This document shows, one piece after another, positions 9,981 through 23,094 of a DNA stretch of 64,000 nt. The DNA is from Setoptus koraiensis (taxonomy: Eukaryota > Arthropoda). Numbering within the stretch: position 1 is the stretch's first letter; every line of letters starts with the position of its first letter. A model generated the notes under the pieces. It was not told where the DNA came from and made no database searches. It saw only the letters and a program-made list of their open reading frames with translations. The translations under genes and the position numbers were made by a program. Location of the stretch: positions 11,160,001 to 11,224,000 of the forward strand of contig CM106585.1 in assembly GCA_048013815.1 (NCBI GenBank). The letters run 5' to 3'.

Positions 9981-11840
9981 ACTATGGATTTCCTTTTTCC
10001 TTTTAACCCAAATCTTCATCGGGAGCCACACGCTCATCGCGCTCATGCCATTCAAGGCGATCATAGGCTCAACATGTGCATGCAACTGGATTGGCCATAC
10101 GATTGGCCGGATCGCAGGATTAGCCCCAGGGACGCTATTAACCGCCGGAGTTTTGCGATAGGGTCTCGGCAGAAGGACGACGACGACGACGACAACAGTA
10201 CCGGCGTTTGCAATAATTATAAGTCACGACTGCTGTTGTTGTCTAAAAATTGAATTATTGATAGCTGGCGCAGCGGCCGACAGAACAAGCGGCCGAGAAC
10301 TTGTTTACCTGTCGAATGTGTGCAAGTTGTATGCAAATTAATCTGCTCGCGCCCATTCCTGTCTTCGTGTGTGCGCGCAATCACCAAGACCATATTTAAA
10401 TTTCAAGCTCGCCAGCATCGGCGGCACCAACGACAGCAGCAACAACAACAGCAGCAACAACGACGACAACAACAGCACCGAGGGTGCATGAGAGGGCGCC
10501 CATTCATTTCGCTCATTATCGGAGTTAGCCTAGTTTTGCCAGGTTTGTTCGTCATCGGATCGCACACTCGCACTGACACTGACCGTGCGCTGTTGTCGAG
10601 AGTCAGATAAATTGTTTCACCCTAGGTCCTCAGGGCGGACATGTGCTCAGCCCTGGACCGTTTGGGCTTGCTCCGGCGTGTTGCCACTATAACAACCTTG
10701 TTGCTGCAATTTATTGCAACCTGTTAACTGAGCACCCTTAAGTATACCAATTTGCATATTGCATGCCGGCCGTGTTGTTGTTGTTCATGACTACAAGCAC
10801 GCTTTGGCGCATTTGCTGCATTTGTTGCGTTTGTTGCGTTTGTTTTCAAGTTCAAGTTTACCGAGCTCAATAGTTATTTATTTTAATTTTATTTATACAT
10901 TGCATTGTACGTTGCTGCACATTGCATAATGTGTATGTTTATCATGGTGATTGTGGGCATTATTTATTATTATTGTTATTACATTTGGTGTGTAACAAGC
11001 TCAAACTGTGCCATAAGTGCACCTGTTGTTACACACTGTTGCTGTCCAACTGTTACTTTTGCAACAGCAACTGTTACGCCGATACTGTTACGCCGATACT
11101 GTTACGACGACGGGCTGTTTAGATCAAATTGAGATCATCATTCCTAATTGGTTTACCACCATTCCGGCCATCAGGTGATTACTGGCGCTGCTGTTGGCGC
11201 CGTTGTTGCCGCCGTTGATGGATGGGTGCTCGTCATGAGCTTGCCGTTGCTCGTTACGCAACAACGAGATACACTTTTGCTTGTACACACACACACAATC
11301 GCCGTTTTCTCTTTATCAACTGCTCCCATTATGCAGCAGCACAGCAATTATGCGCCTCTCATTAATTAATTATGGCTGCCTGTCTGGCCGTCAGACAGCT
11401 CAGACACGGAGACACGAAAATGAGAGTTTTGGGTGATCCAAATCGGACTACTACGTTGTGTTGCAGCAGCCAGTGGTGGCTGTCATGTTTCATGGGCAGC
11501 CACACAGGTGCTTGGCTCGCAGCGAGTCGCTTGGCGAGTAGATGAAAAATAGCCGACACACAAACGACACAGAAACACACTGCTCTTGCTCCAGATCTCA
11601 TTCTCATCTGATTACTAATGAGCATCGTCTCATTAGTGATGAGCCGTCCACCAATGAGCCGTCAGTCACTGGCCGTGAGTATATGCCAATTAGTCTACAA
11701 TGTAAATTATCTTGTCCGCTTGTTTCGCGTATGTATGCTCGCCATACGAATGAACATTCCAACAACTAACTGACCACGCCACGCTCACCAGATGCAATGA
11801 CGCAACGATGCGCACCAGTGCGGCTCGTGTAACTCTATTT

Positions 11841-11880
11841 TGCATACAAGTGCGTGTAATTTTACACGCACTTGCATGCA
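11841..11880. repeat. Hairpin, 20-bp arms with one mismatch
   Basis: The inner arms, starting CAAGTGCGTGTAA, are perfect around a 2-base loop, and outer TGCAT sequence pairs beyond one mismatch. It lies in intergenic DNA and resembles no neighbouring repeat. Confidence 0.85.
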
Positions 11881-11975
11881 TAATAGACTCATTTTTCACT
11901 TGTTGCACGCGCGCACGTAGCGGGGGTCAACGACACTTAATTGAGGGGCCGGTGTGTCTTGCCAGCGCATCGGAC

Positions 11976-12007
<32 letters not shown>

Positions 12008-12982
12008 AATAATAATATTAATAATAATAATGTTAATAATAATAATGAGAGTAACGAGACTGTCATTGTGAGAGTGCCAACAGACACAATTACGGTATGT
12101 GTACGGCAGTGTTGTAATTGGATAATTTGTGACGCATCAACCTGTGGCGCCAATAATTTTAACTGCCAACTGGGTAAGAAGGGTTAGTTGCGGCGCTTGT
12201 GGCTCGGTTCGGCGAGCCAGCAGCAAGGCCGCCGACGACGACAGTGCGAGCGACGGAGCAAAGGCAGAAAGTTTCGGCTGGCGCTCCCACGTTATTAAAA
12301 GGTTTTAGTTTTTTCCCGACCGAAATCGGACCGAAGCTCGAGAAGCCCGACGAGCCCGACGAGCCCGACGAGCCCGACGAGCTCGCGAGGCTTGCAAGGC
12401 TCGAGAGGAAAATGATGAGATAATGTGTTTGCTACATATACATTATGTCATCACATAACTGAACAGTGTGTGCGTGTACGGCAATTTGGCGAGTGTGGCC
12501 ATAATAGATTGGTCACACCGCCAATAAAATGACTAATAAAGTGCCTAGACCGGTCATTAAATTGGCTGGACGACCGGCTGTGTGCTGTGGCAGCAACGTC
12601 GCCGGCGACGACAACAATGGCGCTGCTGTCGTCGCATAACTCTCATTTTGGATTTGCTCATGTCTGTCGCCAATGTTGTTATTATTTTAACTGGGGGCGG
12701 TCAGCTGAAATAATATCAGCGATAATTATAATCAGCGGGCACGGTTGCGTCACGACTGTTGTCAGTCATCACCTGTGACTCACAAGTTGTGAGGCGCATG
12801 GAAGAGGCTCGATGTGGCGCCAAGAGTGTCGCACTGGCAAACTCAGCTGCGCTGGTCAGTTGGATGTGGGCAGCTTCGTTCGGACGGGACGGGACGGGAT
12901 GGGAAATGTTGTCGTCGGTAAACGAAACTAATGACACTTTCGCTTGTTGCCGGCCCGCTGGCTCGCCGCGCAATTTGCCGAT

Positions 12983-13067
12983 GCGTATACATGGACACGG
13001 CGTATACATGGACACGGCGTATACATGGACACGGCGTATACATGGACACGGCGTATACATGGACACG
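12983..13067. repeat. Minisatellite, 17 bp x 5, perfect
   Basis: The unit GCGTATACATGGACACG is repeated five times without a change. The unit is not a multiple of 3 and both strands are open in several frames, so the long open frames over it are artefacts. Confidence 0.95.
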
Positions 13068-14181
13068 GAGTGTACATAAAAGTGGTGATATAAAACTGTG
13101 AATGTTTGTCAATTTTCGCATTGAGCCATAGAGTACATGTGTTGCGCTGCTCACTTGTCATTTGGCCATTTGGCTCGGCTTGCTGCGTCCATGCGTCTAT
13201 GCGTTTATGCGGCTCAAACCTTTTCATTTACCTATCCCTCGTTTAACGGTTGTCAGGTGAGCAGCCGCATCAGGCGGCAGCGGCGAGAGTGAGCTTGTCA
13301 GTTACGACATAACGACCGACAATCTCACTGTTACATCACGGCGATATAAGTGATTATTGTCGCCGAATGGTCAAACGGCCCGGACACTGCATGTGCAAAT
13401 AACTGGACACTGCGAGCGGCGTGAGCAAGCGGCCAGTGGCGGCCAGTGCGAGAGTTATTATTTTTAGTCGCTGTCACTCGCGTCTTGGGCTATTTTTGTT
13501 TATGGTCGCCGATTTATTCGACCGATTTGTGCCCACTTCCTGATTTTGGGCACTTTGGCGGATAATGGCCGCCGCCATCGACAGCTACGTACGGCCGCGA
13601 TAGCATTAGGCCGACAGTTATAATAGGCCGACAGTTATAATAGGCTGACAGTTATAATCGCAATGCAACGGTGTTTGCGATTGAGCTGTCAGTTGTAGCT
13701 GGATTTTATCCGCTCCGTTGGGCCAAATGAAGCGCATAAAATCAGTCGAGTGTCGCCATTGGCGTGCCGCGTTCGGCCCAGTGCGCCGCCAAGCGGAATA
13801 TTGCTTTTGCCTAACGGTTATTATTGGATGGCCGTTATTATTAGCTAGTTATTAGCTAGCTATTGGCTAGTTTGCTTATGATATGTGATTAGTGCCAGCT
13901 ATGCGATTATTGCCCGCGTTGCCAGTATCGCCGGCGTTGCCATTATCGGTGGCATTGTGATTCGCATTATTAGCGCTAATTATGCGATAACGCATGGCAC
14001 AATCTTATCTGGCCGTTGTATCATGCCCGTTGATAACTGGCAGAGATAAGCAGATTAGTGGCTCAACAACAGAGCTGCAAACAACGGGCTGCTGCCGCTC
14101 CACCGAGCCAGCAACCTGTTGCCGCTCAACATTAACAGCCAATTAGCTGCTCGACTGACCAACTGCAGCCAGCGCCGATCC

Positions 14182-14335
14182 CGCGGCCCGAGACTGCGCG
14201 GCCCGAGACTGCGCGGCCCGAGACTGCGCGGCCCGAGACTGTGCGGCCAGAGACTGTGCGGCCAGAGACAGAGAGACAGCGGACAGAGACAGAGAGACAG
14301 CGGACAGAGACAGTGGACAGAGACAGTGGACATGA
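14182..14335. repeat. Compound minisatellite (15-bp unit, then AGAGACAG-type unit)
   Basis: Four copies of GCGGCCCGAGACTGC are followed by two decayed copies, then by longer units built from GACAGAGAGACAGCGGACA. The open frames on both strands here are produced by the repeat. Confidence 0.9.
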
Positions 14336-16035
14336 TTCAAAGTGGACATGATTTAAAGGGCGCATTCATCATGCTGTTGCATGATGGCGAAATGAATTGG
14401 CGCTAATTGAAAACTGTCAACTGGCCAGTCGCAACAATTATCGCGCTTATCGCTCGTTCTCAATCAAACAAAACAGTTGTCGGTGTGTTGCGCTGTCCAA
14501 TTGAATGGCTCGCCAATTATGCGCAGCTCACCTGAGTTGTGCTTCTATTTCTATTTCCATTTCTATTGAATTGCATACGCACAACAAGAACTATTCAATT
14601 ACAGCGCTCAAGTGGCCACAAGTTGCCCAGTGTCGTCGTTCGTGCCAGTCTAATTTCATTAAGTCGCTGTTAAATTTAAATTAGTTGCTGCAGCGCTCTC
14701 ACAAGTCAGAATGAGCGACGTTGCGTAATGTTGCACAAATTTGCATTCATGCTCAAATATCAGCAGACATGTCATATCAACAGCCCAATATTGAGCCGCT
14801 CAAGCGAGCAAGTGAGCACGCAAGCGACTCGCACAAGATTTATGCTGCTCGTTGCGTCCGTTACGTAATACATGCTGCGTATGTGATATGCGTTACACAT
14901 TATGTAACTTACATAGGCATAAATGCAAATACGACTGCAATTTGATGCAACAGGCTACAACAACATTGCGTCACATACGGGCGAGCTTTGAGTGCATGAG
15001 TTGAGTTGTGGCGTCTCCAACTGGCGCAAATGAAGTTGCCACAAACGAACACTGGCCCAACTGACTCGATAAAGTCGCTTCCGCGCGCAGCTGTCATAGG
15101 CCGTGCGTTGGCGTGGGTGGCGCCGACAGCCGACAGCCGACAGGCACCGGTCAACGGTCAGCGGGCCGACAGGTAGCGGTCAGCGGGCGAGCAGCAAAGA
15201 ACAATGATGACCTTGATACATGGCAGCGGTGCAAGGTGCAAGCAGCCTATCGAAGGATTGTGTGGCAACAGTGACAATTTGTTAGTCGGCCGGACAAATT
15301 GTCATTTGTTGTCAGTTTGTTGTGCCGTCATCCTCTCTCTCTGTCAACATGCTCACTGCGGATCGGATTGTGATAATAAATAATTTTTTTTTTCTTCCAA
15401 AAACCGTGCCCATCATGCAGCCATGGATCATGGCAGCATATTTTGGGCTTTTCGCTTGATAAAGCGCCAATAAATCCCAAAAACATGCCCAGTGCAAAGA
15501 GCTTTTCGTTCATATTTGTACCGTTATGTTCGCGGCATACATATATTATTATAATTATATGTTCATGTCGGGGTATGTATTGTGTATTATATCCCAACTC
15601 ATATTATTTGTTGGCGGCAAAAGCCCGGAAAGGCGCAAAATACACTATCAAAATGGGCCGAAATCGGCCACCGTGTGCCCTGAAGCTGCTTCGGATGGGC
15701 ACAATGTAGTGATATCCAATGATTTTAGGAGTATCCAATTCCGTCATCTGGCGTCGCCGCTGACAAGCGCTGGCACCACGATGGGCGCAACAAACGGCAG
15801 AATAGAGTCGCCAATCGACTGCGCTGCCGGAAAAGACAAATGTCACACGGACGAACAACGATAAATCATTAACATTTGACGACCAGCCGAGATCATCCGC
15901 ATCCGAGGCCGGTTCGGCCAGTGGCGGCGCGACGGTTTGGCGCTGATAATTGTCGGCGTTGGTCGCTTCCTCAAATTGGTTAGCCAGTTAGCGGATGGCG
16001 TTGGCCCGGCCGGCACCGACTCGCAAGTCGCAAGC

Positions 16036-16088
16036 GAGACGCCGAGACGCCGAGACGCCGAGACGCCGAGACGCCGAGACGCCGAGAC
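16036..16088. repeat. Octamer array (GAGACGCC)n
   Basis: About six and a half copies of an 8-base unit abut the left edge of an unrelated AT-rich island with an open frame. Confidence 0.9.
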
Positions 16089-16660
16089 GAATCACCCTTA
16101 TTAGCGACCCTCCAAGTCAAGATAAATTCGAAAGACCTTACAGAGAGATAGAATTCTTCTACAGAGGGCAAAAACTGAGAGGAATGTTAAATGAAGTTGT
16201 AAGATATGCGAAACAAGATGATGACATGTCCCGAGTATATTCACAAGCAGCTGGACTAATACCTGATACTAATATCAATGATATAACCCTGGTACTAACC
16301 CAACATAGAATTCTCCCTCAATCGACCAGAGTAGGAGATGTATTCAAAGATCCATACAGCACGGTATCTATCATAAAAGATGATGATAGAATACGTTCCT
16401 TCAGTGATAAACGCATAAAGATGACGTTAAACATTATGGAACCAAGACAACTTTGAACAGACAAATAATATGTCATGAACGACCGATTCAATATCTTGCT
16501 CTGTTTCACAGTGAACATAACGGAAGTTGTATCACACATGTATAGCGGCCAGAAAACTGTTCCCATGCTAATAAAACCTGAGAAACTCAAAAAATATTTC
16601 AACATCTTTTTCAGGAGATTGCAACTCGCATTCGAGATCCACAGCAGATTTCTTAATCTT
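16089..16660 (+). pseudogene. AT-rich island with protein-like frames, unidentified
   Basis: This 570-base AT-rich block sits abruptly between GC-rich repeats. One frame (16,089-16,456) encodes about 122 residues of ordinary, non-repetitive protein (for example FERPYREIEFFYRGQKLRG and DTNINDITLVLTQHR). A second frame of about 62 residues follows at 16,475-16,663. No promoter, splice sites or family are recognised. It could be a fragment of an inserted gene copy or mobile element, or a real small gene. I cannot decide, and I assign no function. Confidence 0.35.
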
Positions 16661-18846
16661 TGACTTTACTCAATTTGCTTCAGCATATCTGAAAATTTCG
16701 CACATACTTACGCGTCACAAAGCGAGTGTTCGTGTTGCGATCGAAGCCGCAATCGGTTGCTGCTGCTCGGAACTCGTTTGTCATCAGCAGTATTGGTCAG
16801 ATCAGCAGTATTATCCACTTTCAAATTCAGTCGAGACGCCGAAATCGATTGGCCGCTCGCCGGCTCCGTCTGGCTGTCGCGCTCGCCGTTCGCAACGGAG
16901 CGAAACCGATTGGCCCGTCTGACGTGGTGGAGAGGCCCCGCTGGCTGACGCGAGCTGCCGTAAGAGCTCGCGCGCTGTCGCTGAAGTTTTCGTCAATCCT
17001 CAAAATGGCGACTTGAAAGAGACGCGCAATCACGGTTGGCGTCACACCGACACTCTGTGCGATCAACAGTCAAATTGATTTATCTTGTTCGCTACGTGAT
17101 TTATGCGCATGTCATGTTGTCTTGCCAGGGCCGCTCGTCTGGCCACGGCGGGCTCGTTGCGCGCTTGCGCGCTTTGTCGAAATCGTTGGCGCCCGCTCGC
17201 AAAATTTGTTTGCCGGATAAAATCTTCTCACGCTCGTTGTCGGGGGCGCGTCCAGCGCGATGCGCATCGGAACGGGGCTGAAACACGGCCAAACAGCCTG
17301 TTTGGCAAGGGCTGCCGACTTGGCAAGGGCTGCCAACGAGACACAAATCACTGACAGCTCGCCGCTCGATCGATCTATTGTATCTGGCGGCCGATTGGCG
17401 CACACCAGCACTGACAATTGTGAGCACAGGTACACAACATCGTACGGTCATAATGGCCCGTTTGATGTTGCGCAACAGCAGCCAGTGTCGCTGCCACAAA
17501 ATTGAGTTTCGCAACGAGATTCCCGAGCGGAGAGCGAGCGATCGAACGGGAGAGCGGGAGAGCGGGGGAGAGAGAAAATTGACAAGTGAGTGAGAGATAA
17601 TAATCGATTGATATCGTACAACAATGTTTGCAATGTTGCCAACGTAACAGGTGATTGACTAGCGCCAGTTAGCTGTGACGCAACACCGATGACGCTGATG
17701 GCGCAACAGGTGAATGGGTCACCTTTCGCTCTGTTCGCTCTATGCGCTCTGTTCGCTCGATACGCTCCGTACAGGTGGCAGCGACGCCAGTTACGCGCGC
17801 TTGTCAGTTTGGCCGGCAACAATTAGCCTGCGCATCGGCCACCACGCACCTGTTATACGTTTTTTATTATTATATTTTATACGTTTTGTGTGTTGCGTCA
17901 TGTTGTGTCCATTGCTCACCTTGGCCCGTCTCTTGAGCGGCCCATGCAAGTTGCATCATGCAAGCCAGCACAGGTGACCGATGGGCAGCGTCCGTTGTTT
18001 GGCGTGCCGTTAGACGATCATCATACATCATCATCACTGCTGCAGGATATGTCATGCGCTGTCTCTGTTTTCGTTGTTGTTGTTGCCTTGGTTGTTGTTG
18101 TTGTTGCCTTGGTTGTTGTTGTTGTTGCCGTGGTTGTTTCCGTGGTTGTTGCCGTGGTTGTTGCCGTGGTTGCCGTTGCTGTCGCTGTGGCGCCGGTTGT
18201 AGTAGGCGTAAGAGCACCGGCAACAAACTCTCGTTGCTCAAACTTGCGTTGCGTAACAACGCCAGCGTACACAACAGTGCCACTGTAGTGCTGCCATTGG
18301 ACAGATTGAATAATCTTTATTTAGCCGGAGCTGGCGGCGAGTAATGCGAATCATGATGAGATTGTCGGCAAGTAAGCACAAAAATTAGCAATCAAACCTA
18401 AACAGACAGCTGATATTCAAGTTGTTGTTGTTGTTGTTACATCACACACATGCGAGTGGTAGTGTTGTTGTTGTGGTTGTTTTTGGTGGCACTCGTTGAG
18501 CAGTTTAGAAACAAGTCAACAAACTCAACCAGACCAACTGGCATGACCAGATAGACCTACCAGCAACAACTAACCGGACAACAACTAACTGAACAACAAG
18601 TCAAAAGTCAACAGTCAAGCGATAGAGATAAGCGACAAAAAGATGTCACTTGCGAGCATCGTGGTCATGTGAGCATCAACCATTAAAAATCATCAAACTA
18701 ATTACTCGCAATATCTCAATTGAACACACACTCACACTCACATATATATATTGCATCATCACAATCATTGTTTGCATCTCCTCATCGCTTTAATTTCACC
18801 TGCAATTGACACACAACAGTAATTTACTGGCTGCATTACGTAAGCT

Positions 18847-18900
<54 letters not shown>

Positions 18901-20900
18901 GGCTTGAATGGTTGAAATTGGTCATATCACACAAACGATATCGCACAACCAGCGACCAGTCACAGCTTACGTAACAGACTCAACATTGCTTGTATATGCG
19001 CAAGCCTGCGACGGCCACAACAGGGCGATAATCGCAAGCCAACTTACATCATTATCGTATTGTTTGTCTGTATTAAGCATACACACTTTATTACGTAATA
19101 CCGTTGACAGTGACTCACCTGTGCGAGTGTGTGTGTGTGTGTGTGCTCACGTGTTGCACCAGGTGAGTGCTGATGCCGATTGTTGCAGTTGCTGTCGTTG
19201 TTGCTGTTGTTGTTGTTGTTGCGGAGACGGCAGACGAGAGACGAGACGCGATTATAACTTGATAACACAACAACGAGTAGCGAGTCTAGATTAGATAAAA
19301 GAGTAAATTTAATATCAATAATAATAATAATAATAGTTATAGTTGTAATAATAACGACAACGATAATAATAAGATTCGCTCGAACGGAGGCAACAACTTT
19401 ATAAATAACAACACAATACCAGTCGACTGATAAGGCCCAAAGTGCAAACATTGGCTGCCGACGGAGACGAGTTTGAGCTTCGACGAGCACGGCAGCTCGC
19501 AAATTGCAAGAATCTCTTTGTTTATTTTTCTCACATTCGCCACACTCGCACTCGCGGCACACGGAACATCTTCTCATCAGCGAGTGATCAAGCGAAATCT
19601 CCGAACAATTCCGACGCAACCACTTGTTAGTTGTGAGTGATATCACGCCCGAGCCGGCAAACAAGCCAGCCAACAAGCCAGCGGATGCGCCAAAGCACCG
19701 AAGCCAAACTAAAGCTAATTTGCGATTATTGGCACGCACTTTTTGTGATTAATGATTTATTTATTTACAACCAATTCACAAATAAATGCAACGAGATCCA
19801 ACGAGCTGATGTTGCGATCAAAACTCGTGCTTGTTGCGCCCAATTAACCGCAGTTTGCAATAAACAACAAATAAATATTTATTCGCGTTAACAACACCGA
19901 AACGCCGAGACACCGAAACGCCGAGACACCGAGACAAAACCGAAAATTAATTGCGATCAAATGAATGCGAGCGGCGTGTCAGATTCGTCATGATATTCAA
20001 ATGTGGTGGCCCGTTGATTGTGTAACTTGCGCCCTCTCAACAACATATCCGAACAACAACTCCCATATCTCAGTATCATCGCGGCGCATATCGTAGTGGC
20101 GCATATCATCACAGTGTGTATCATGAGAGTGTGCATCATGAGAGTGGTCGTCGTCTAGCCAACACAAGCTAACCAACATAAACTAACATAAACTAACACA
20201 AACTAAGGTGAAATAACAGACAGAGACTCAGCAAGTATCATGCGCCGCCTCCCTGAAAAGTGATTGCAAACAATTATGCCCTCCTATCGCCTATCCGGCG
20301 CTCGCCTTGTTCTCATGCAACAAGCCACAGATTGGATATTATCGTCGTCGGACGGATTATTATCACACTGCAATCTGTAATCTGTAATATCTGTTGCAGT
20401 GTTGCAAACAAAACAACCAAAACAAAAATTCTAGCTGCCAGCACAGCGAATAGCAGAATAGGAGAATAGCAGAATAGCAGAATAGCAGAATAGGAGAAAG
20501 CAAACGAAATGTTGGCTCAAATAATCACCATCCGCTATTTATACACATACAACAAACAAGCCACAGCACAGGTGATCAAGCAGCACAGGTGAGCCAGCTC
20601 TGAGTGTGTCTTAAATCAATGAACGCCGCTAAATGATAATTAACAGCATTGCATAACAACACCCAATGGTCGGACACGGGGGAAGGCACACTTACCAAGA
20701 AATAGCTTACCTGTACAGTGTACCTGTGCTTGTGTGTGTGTGTGTGTGTGTATTACATTATTACATTATATTATATTATATCATATATTATATGTTATGT
20801 TTGCCTGCTGAATCATATCACAAACGTGCCAGCGTCGAAAGCGTTACGACACTCAAGCGACAGACAGAGCGACATTAAGAGATAAAGTTGAAATTTTAGA
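16661..20900. other. Noncoding region with dinucleotide and trinucleotide runs
   Basis: It contains GTTGTTGCC-type runs (18,070-18,190), a (GT)25 run at about 18,850-18,899 and many CAACA stretches. No gene is supported. The right end is presumably the upstream regulatory DNA of the gene starting near 20,935. Confidence 0.5.
18850..18899. repeat. (GT)25 microsatellite
   Basis: An uninterrupted GT run of about 50 bases. Confidence 0.95.
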
Positions 20901-20938
20901 TATAAAAACCGTTATCCAGCAATCGTTGCATCTCATTC
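20901..20938 (+). promoter_or_regulatory. TATA box and initiator
   Basis: TATAAAA at 20901-20907 is followed by TCATTC at 20933-20938, which fits the arthropod initiator TCAKTY. The A at 20935 would be +1, about 30 bases downstream of the TATA box. It is placed 171 bases before ATG 21106 and is the best core promoter visible for the next gene. Confidence 0.6.
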
Positions 20939-21105
20939 GCAACCATCAAGCCACTGGCATCGTCCATTCGCCCTTATACCCGATATTGACATTACTACAT
21001 CTGTTCTATATCTCACAATATCATCATCACAATACCATCAATTATTTTAATAATTGATTGAATTCCATTAAAACAGCAGTCGTTATTAATTGCAATACTA
21101 CAATA

Positions 21106-23094
21106 ATGTATTCAAGTGTCGCAACCAGCTCGCACACAACAGCATCTCACAACAGCAGCAGCAGCAGACACAACGCAAATGTCAAACGCAACAGTAATAA
21201 CAATCTGATCTGTCGCCCCCAATTATGTAATCGTCAATCGTTATTGTTTTATTGGCCAGTGGACAGTGTAGACAGTGAATCAGTGAAATCAAAATCATCG
21301 TCGCTATGCAAATGCTACACGAACCCAATGTCACCAATCGACAGGCCTCCTCTGACACTGATTGACAGCAGCAGCAGCACCATTGATGATATCAGAGAAG
21401 CAACAACTCTGGCGAGACATCATCACACAATGGCCACAAGAATCGTGACACACTTGCCAAACGGCAGCACGTTCGCATCGGACCCAACTGAATGCACAAC
21501 AACATCCGGTTGCCGGAACAAGCACAGGTAAGTTGTAACTCGTTGCTGCTGCCAGATATATGTCATGTGTCATATGAACATATGACACACATGGACACAC
21601 AAACAGAACTGATGATTAATTATCTTTGAAACAACAATGATTGATTTAGTTCAAGTTGGCGCATAGTTGGTATAGGGCGCATAGCTGCGCTCAGATGTTA
21701 TCCGTCAGCTAATTAGCGGCAAACAACTGTCAAGTGGTCAACTGTAATTATCATTGGGTAAACCAATTGATTAACATTGAGTGAACCAATTAATTAATCA
21801 TCGCCAATTAATTATTAATAACAACACATTAATAATTAATGGCCAGTTTATGACTAGTGATGATGCAATGGCCAATGAAGTAAGCCAGTGCCAATTGATC
21901 AATTGTTGATAATTAAATTAGCCAATCAATTCAATGATGCAACTGTACTGTATTATATAATGAGTAATCTCTGAATATTTGTTGTTTATTGTTTACTTTT
22001 TATTATTGTTTTTATTATATTTTTATAAATGTTATGCAATGCGAAAAAAACATATTGCTCTAAATTAATTATTGCTTTAAATTAATTAATTAATTAATCA
22101 ACAGCCAACATTCTTTTAATAGAACAGGCAAGAGCAAACTGGTGACACATAACACATTGCTTTGCGCGCTGCTAATGATCACCTGTTCATGCATACTAAT
22201 TAGTTTATGTGATGCAACTCAATCAATTTCAACAGCGCCAGCAAGCGGCAAAACAAGGAAACATTCTGCTTCGCCAAAAGCCACCTTCATTAAGATTCAC
22301 AATCAACAAAAGAGTTTATCATCATTATCGTCATCATCGTCACCCTTTCATTCAAGTCCAATCAAGTTTATATCGATAAAACGAGCTGTGGTAGGCCAAC
22401 AGCAACAACAAAAGCAACCAACCAAAGATGACACAAAATCAATAGCGTCAATTAGCGACAACACCAAGCAATCGCTCAAGCCTACTGAATTTGCCACCAG
22501 TGACCACAACCAATTGACCAGCAGTGATTCACCTGCACCTGTAACAATTAATTCTGTTTCGAAACAATTGGCGGCCACTATTATTAGTGCGGCAGCTTCA
22601 ACTTTAGCACAAACTGCCACAGAATCCGTATTGAAGGCAGTTCAAACCGGAAGCGGCGCCGGAAGTGCGCATGCAATTAAGCGACCCTCAAAAATATACA
22701 ATCTGCCGGTGAAGTTTGTCTCTAATGGTCAGCCGACCAATTTTGTCATGGGTGAGTTGTCATGGCTCAGTCAAAATATCGATAATTTTCTCATGTCAAA
22801 CACGTTTTCTCAATGCTTTCCAATGCAAATTTATTTACATTTATTTACGTTTATTTACGTTTATTTATCCATCTCAATCCGTTCATCGCCATCGACGAAA
22901 CGACAGGATTGAAACAACATTTGGCCAGCATTAAAAAATCGTCAGCGAAGAACCAAAAAAATTCCGCCAAGAAGACAACGAACAACAAAATGGGCAAGAC
23001 GCCCGTTTTCAAGCCCAATTCTAAATTTATCTATTTACCCCTGAAGTATTTGTCGAATGCCAAGCCGTATGCGGTGAAAAAGGGCGAATATTAG
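21106..23094 (+). CDS. Unknown membrane or secreted protein with repeated P-x-K-[FY]-x-S motif
   Basis: Three exons join in frame: 21106-21527, 22123-22751 and 22907-23094. The donors are CACAG|GTAAGT and ATGG|GTGAGT, the acceptors AATAG and CGACAG, and the product is 412 residues. Exon 1 is Ser/Thr/Asn-rich. Residues 152-170 are hydrophobic (NTLLCALLMITCSCILISL), so the full form would be a type II membrane protein. Starting instead at Met159 (ATG 22175) gives a 254-residue secreted protein with a clear signal peptide. The rest is low in complexity apart from three related motifs, PIKFIS (220-225), PVKFVSNGQP (336-345) and PLKYLSNAKP (395-404), the last two separated by a Lys-rich linker. 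I do not recognise the family. A TATA/initiator pair lies upstream. Confidence 0.6.
21566..21589. repeat. Hairpin, 11-bp perfect arms, 2-base loop
   Basis: TGTGTCATATG and its complement are separated by AA, in intron 1 of the unknown membrane protein gene. Confidence 0.8.

Larger units (their letters stand above)
9981..16085. other. Repeat-rich, GC-richer noncoding region
   Basis: Composition changes here: CAA/CAG and ACA runs (10,435-10,480; 11,977-12,010), minisatellites and hairpins replace the AT-rich gene-dense DNA on the left. Open frames are low in complexity, lack convincing splice sites and resemble no family. I see no supported gene. Confidence 0.5.

Noticed and set aside
10320-10610. 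Gln-rich open frame over a CAG/CAA run
   Set aside because: The frame exists because CAA/CAG repeats contain no stops. There are no splice sites, conserved blocks or promoter to support it.
12983-13067. Regular repeats considered as a CRISPR-like array
   Set aside because: The units are head to tail without unique spacers and the genome is eukaryotic, so this is a minisatellite.
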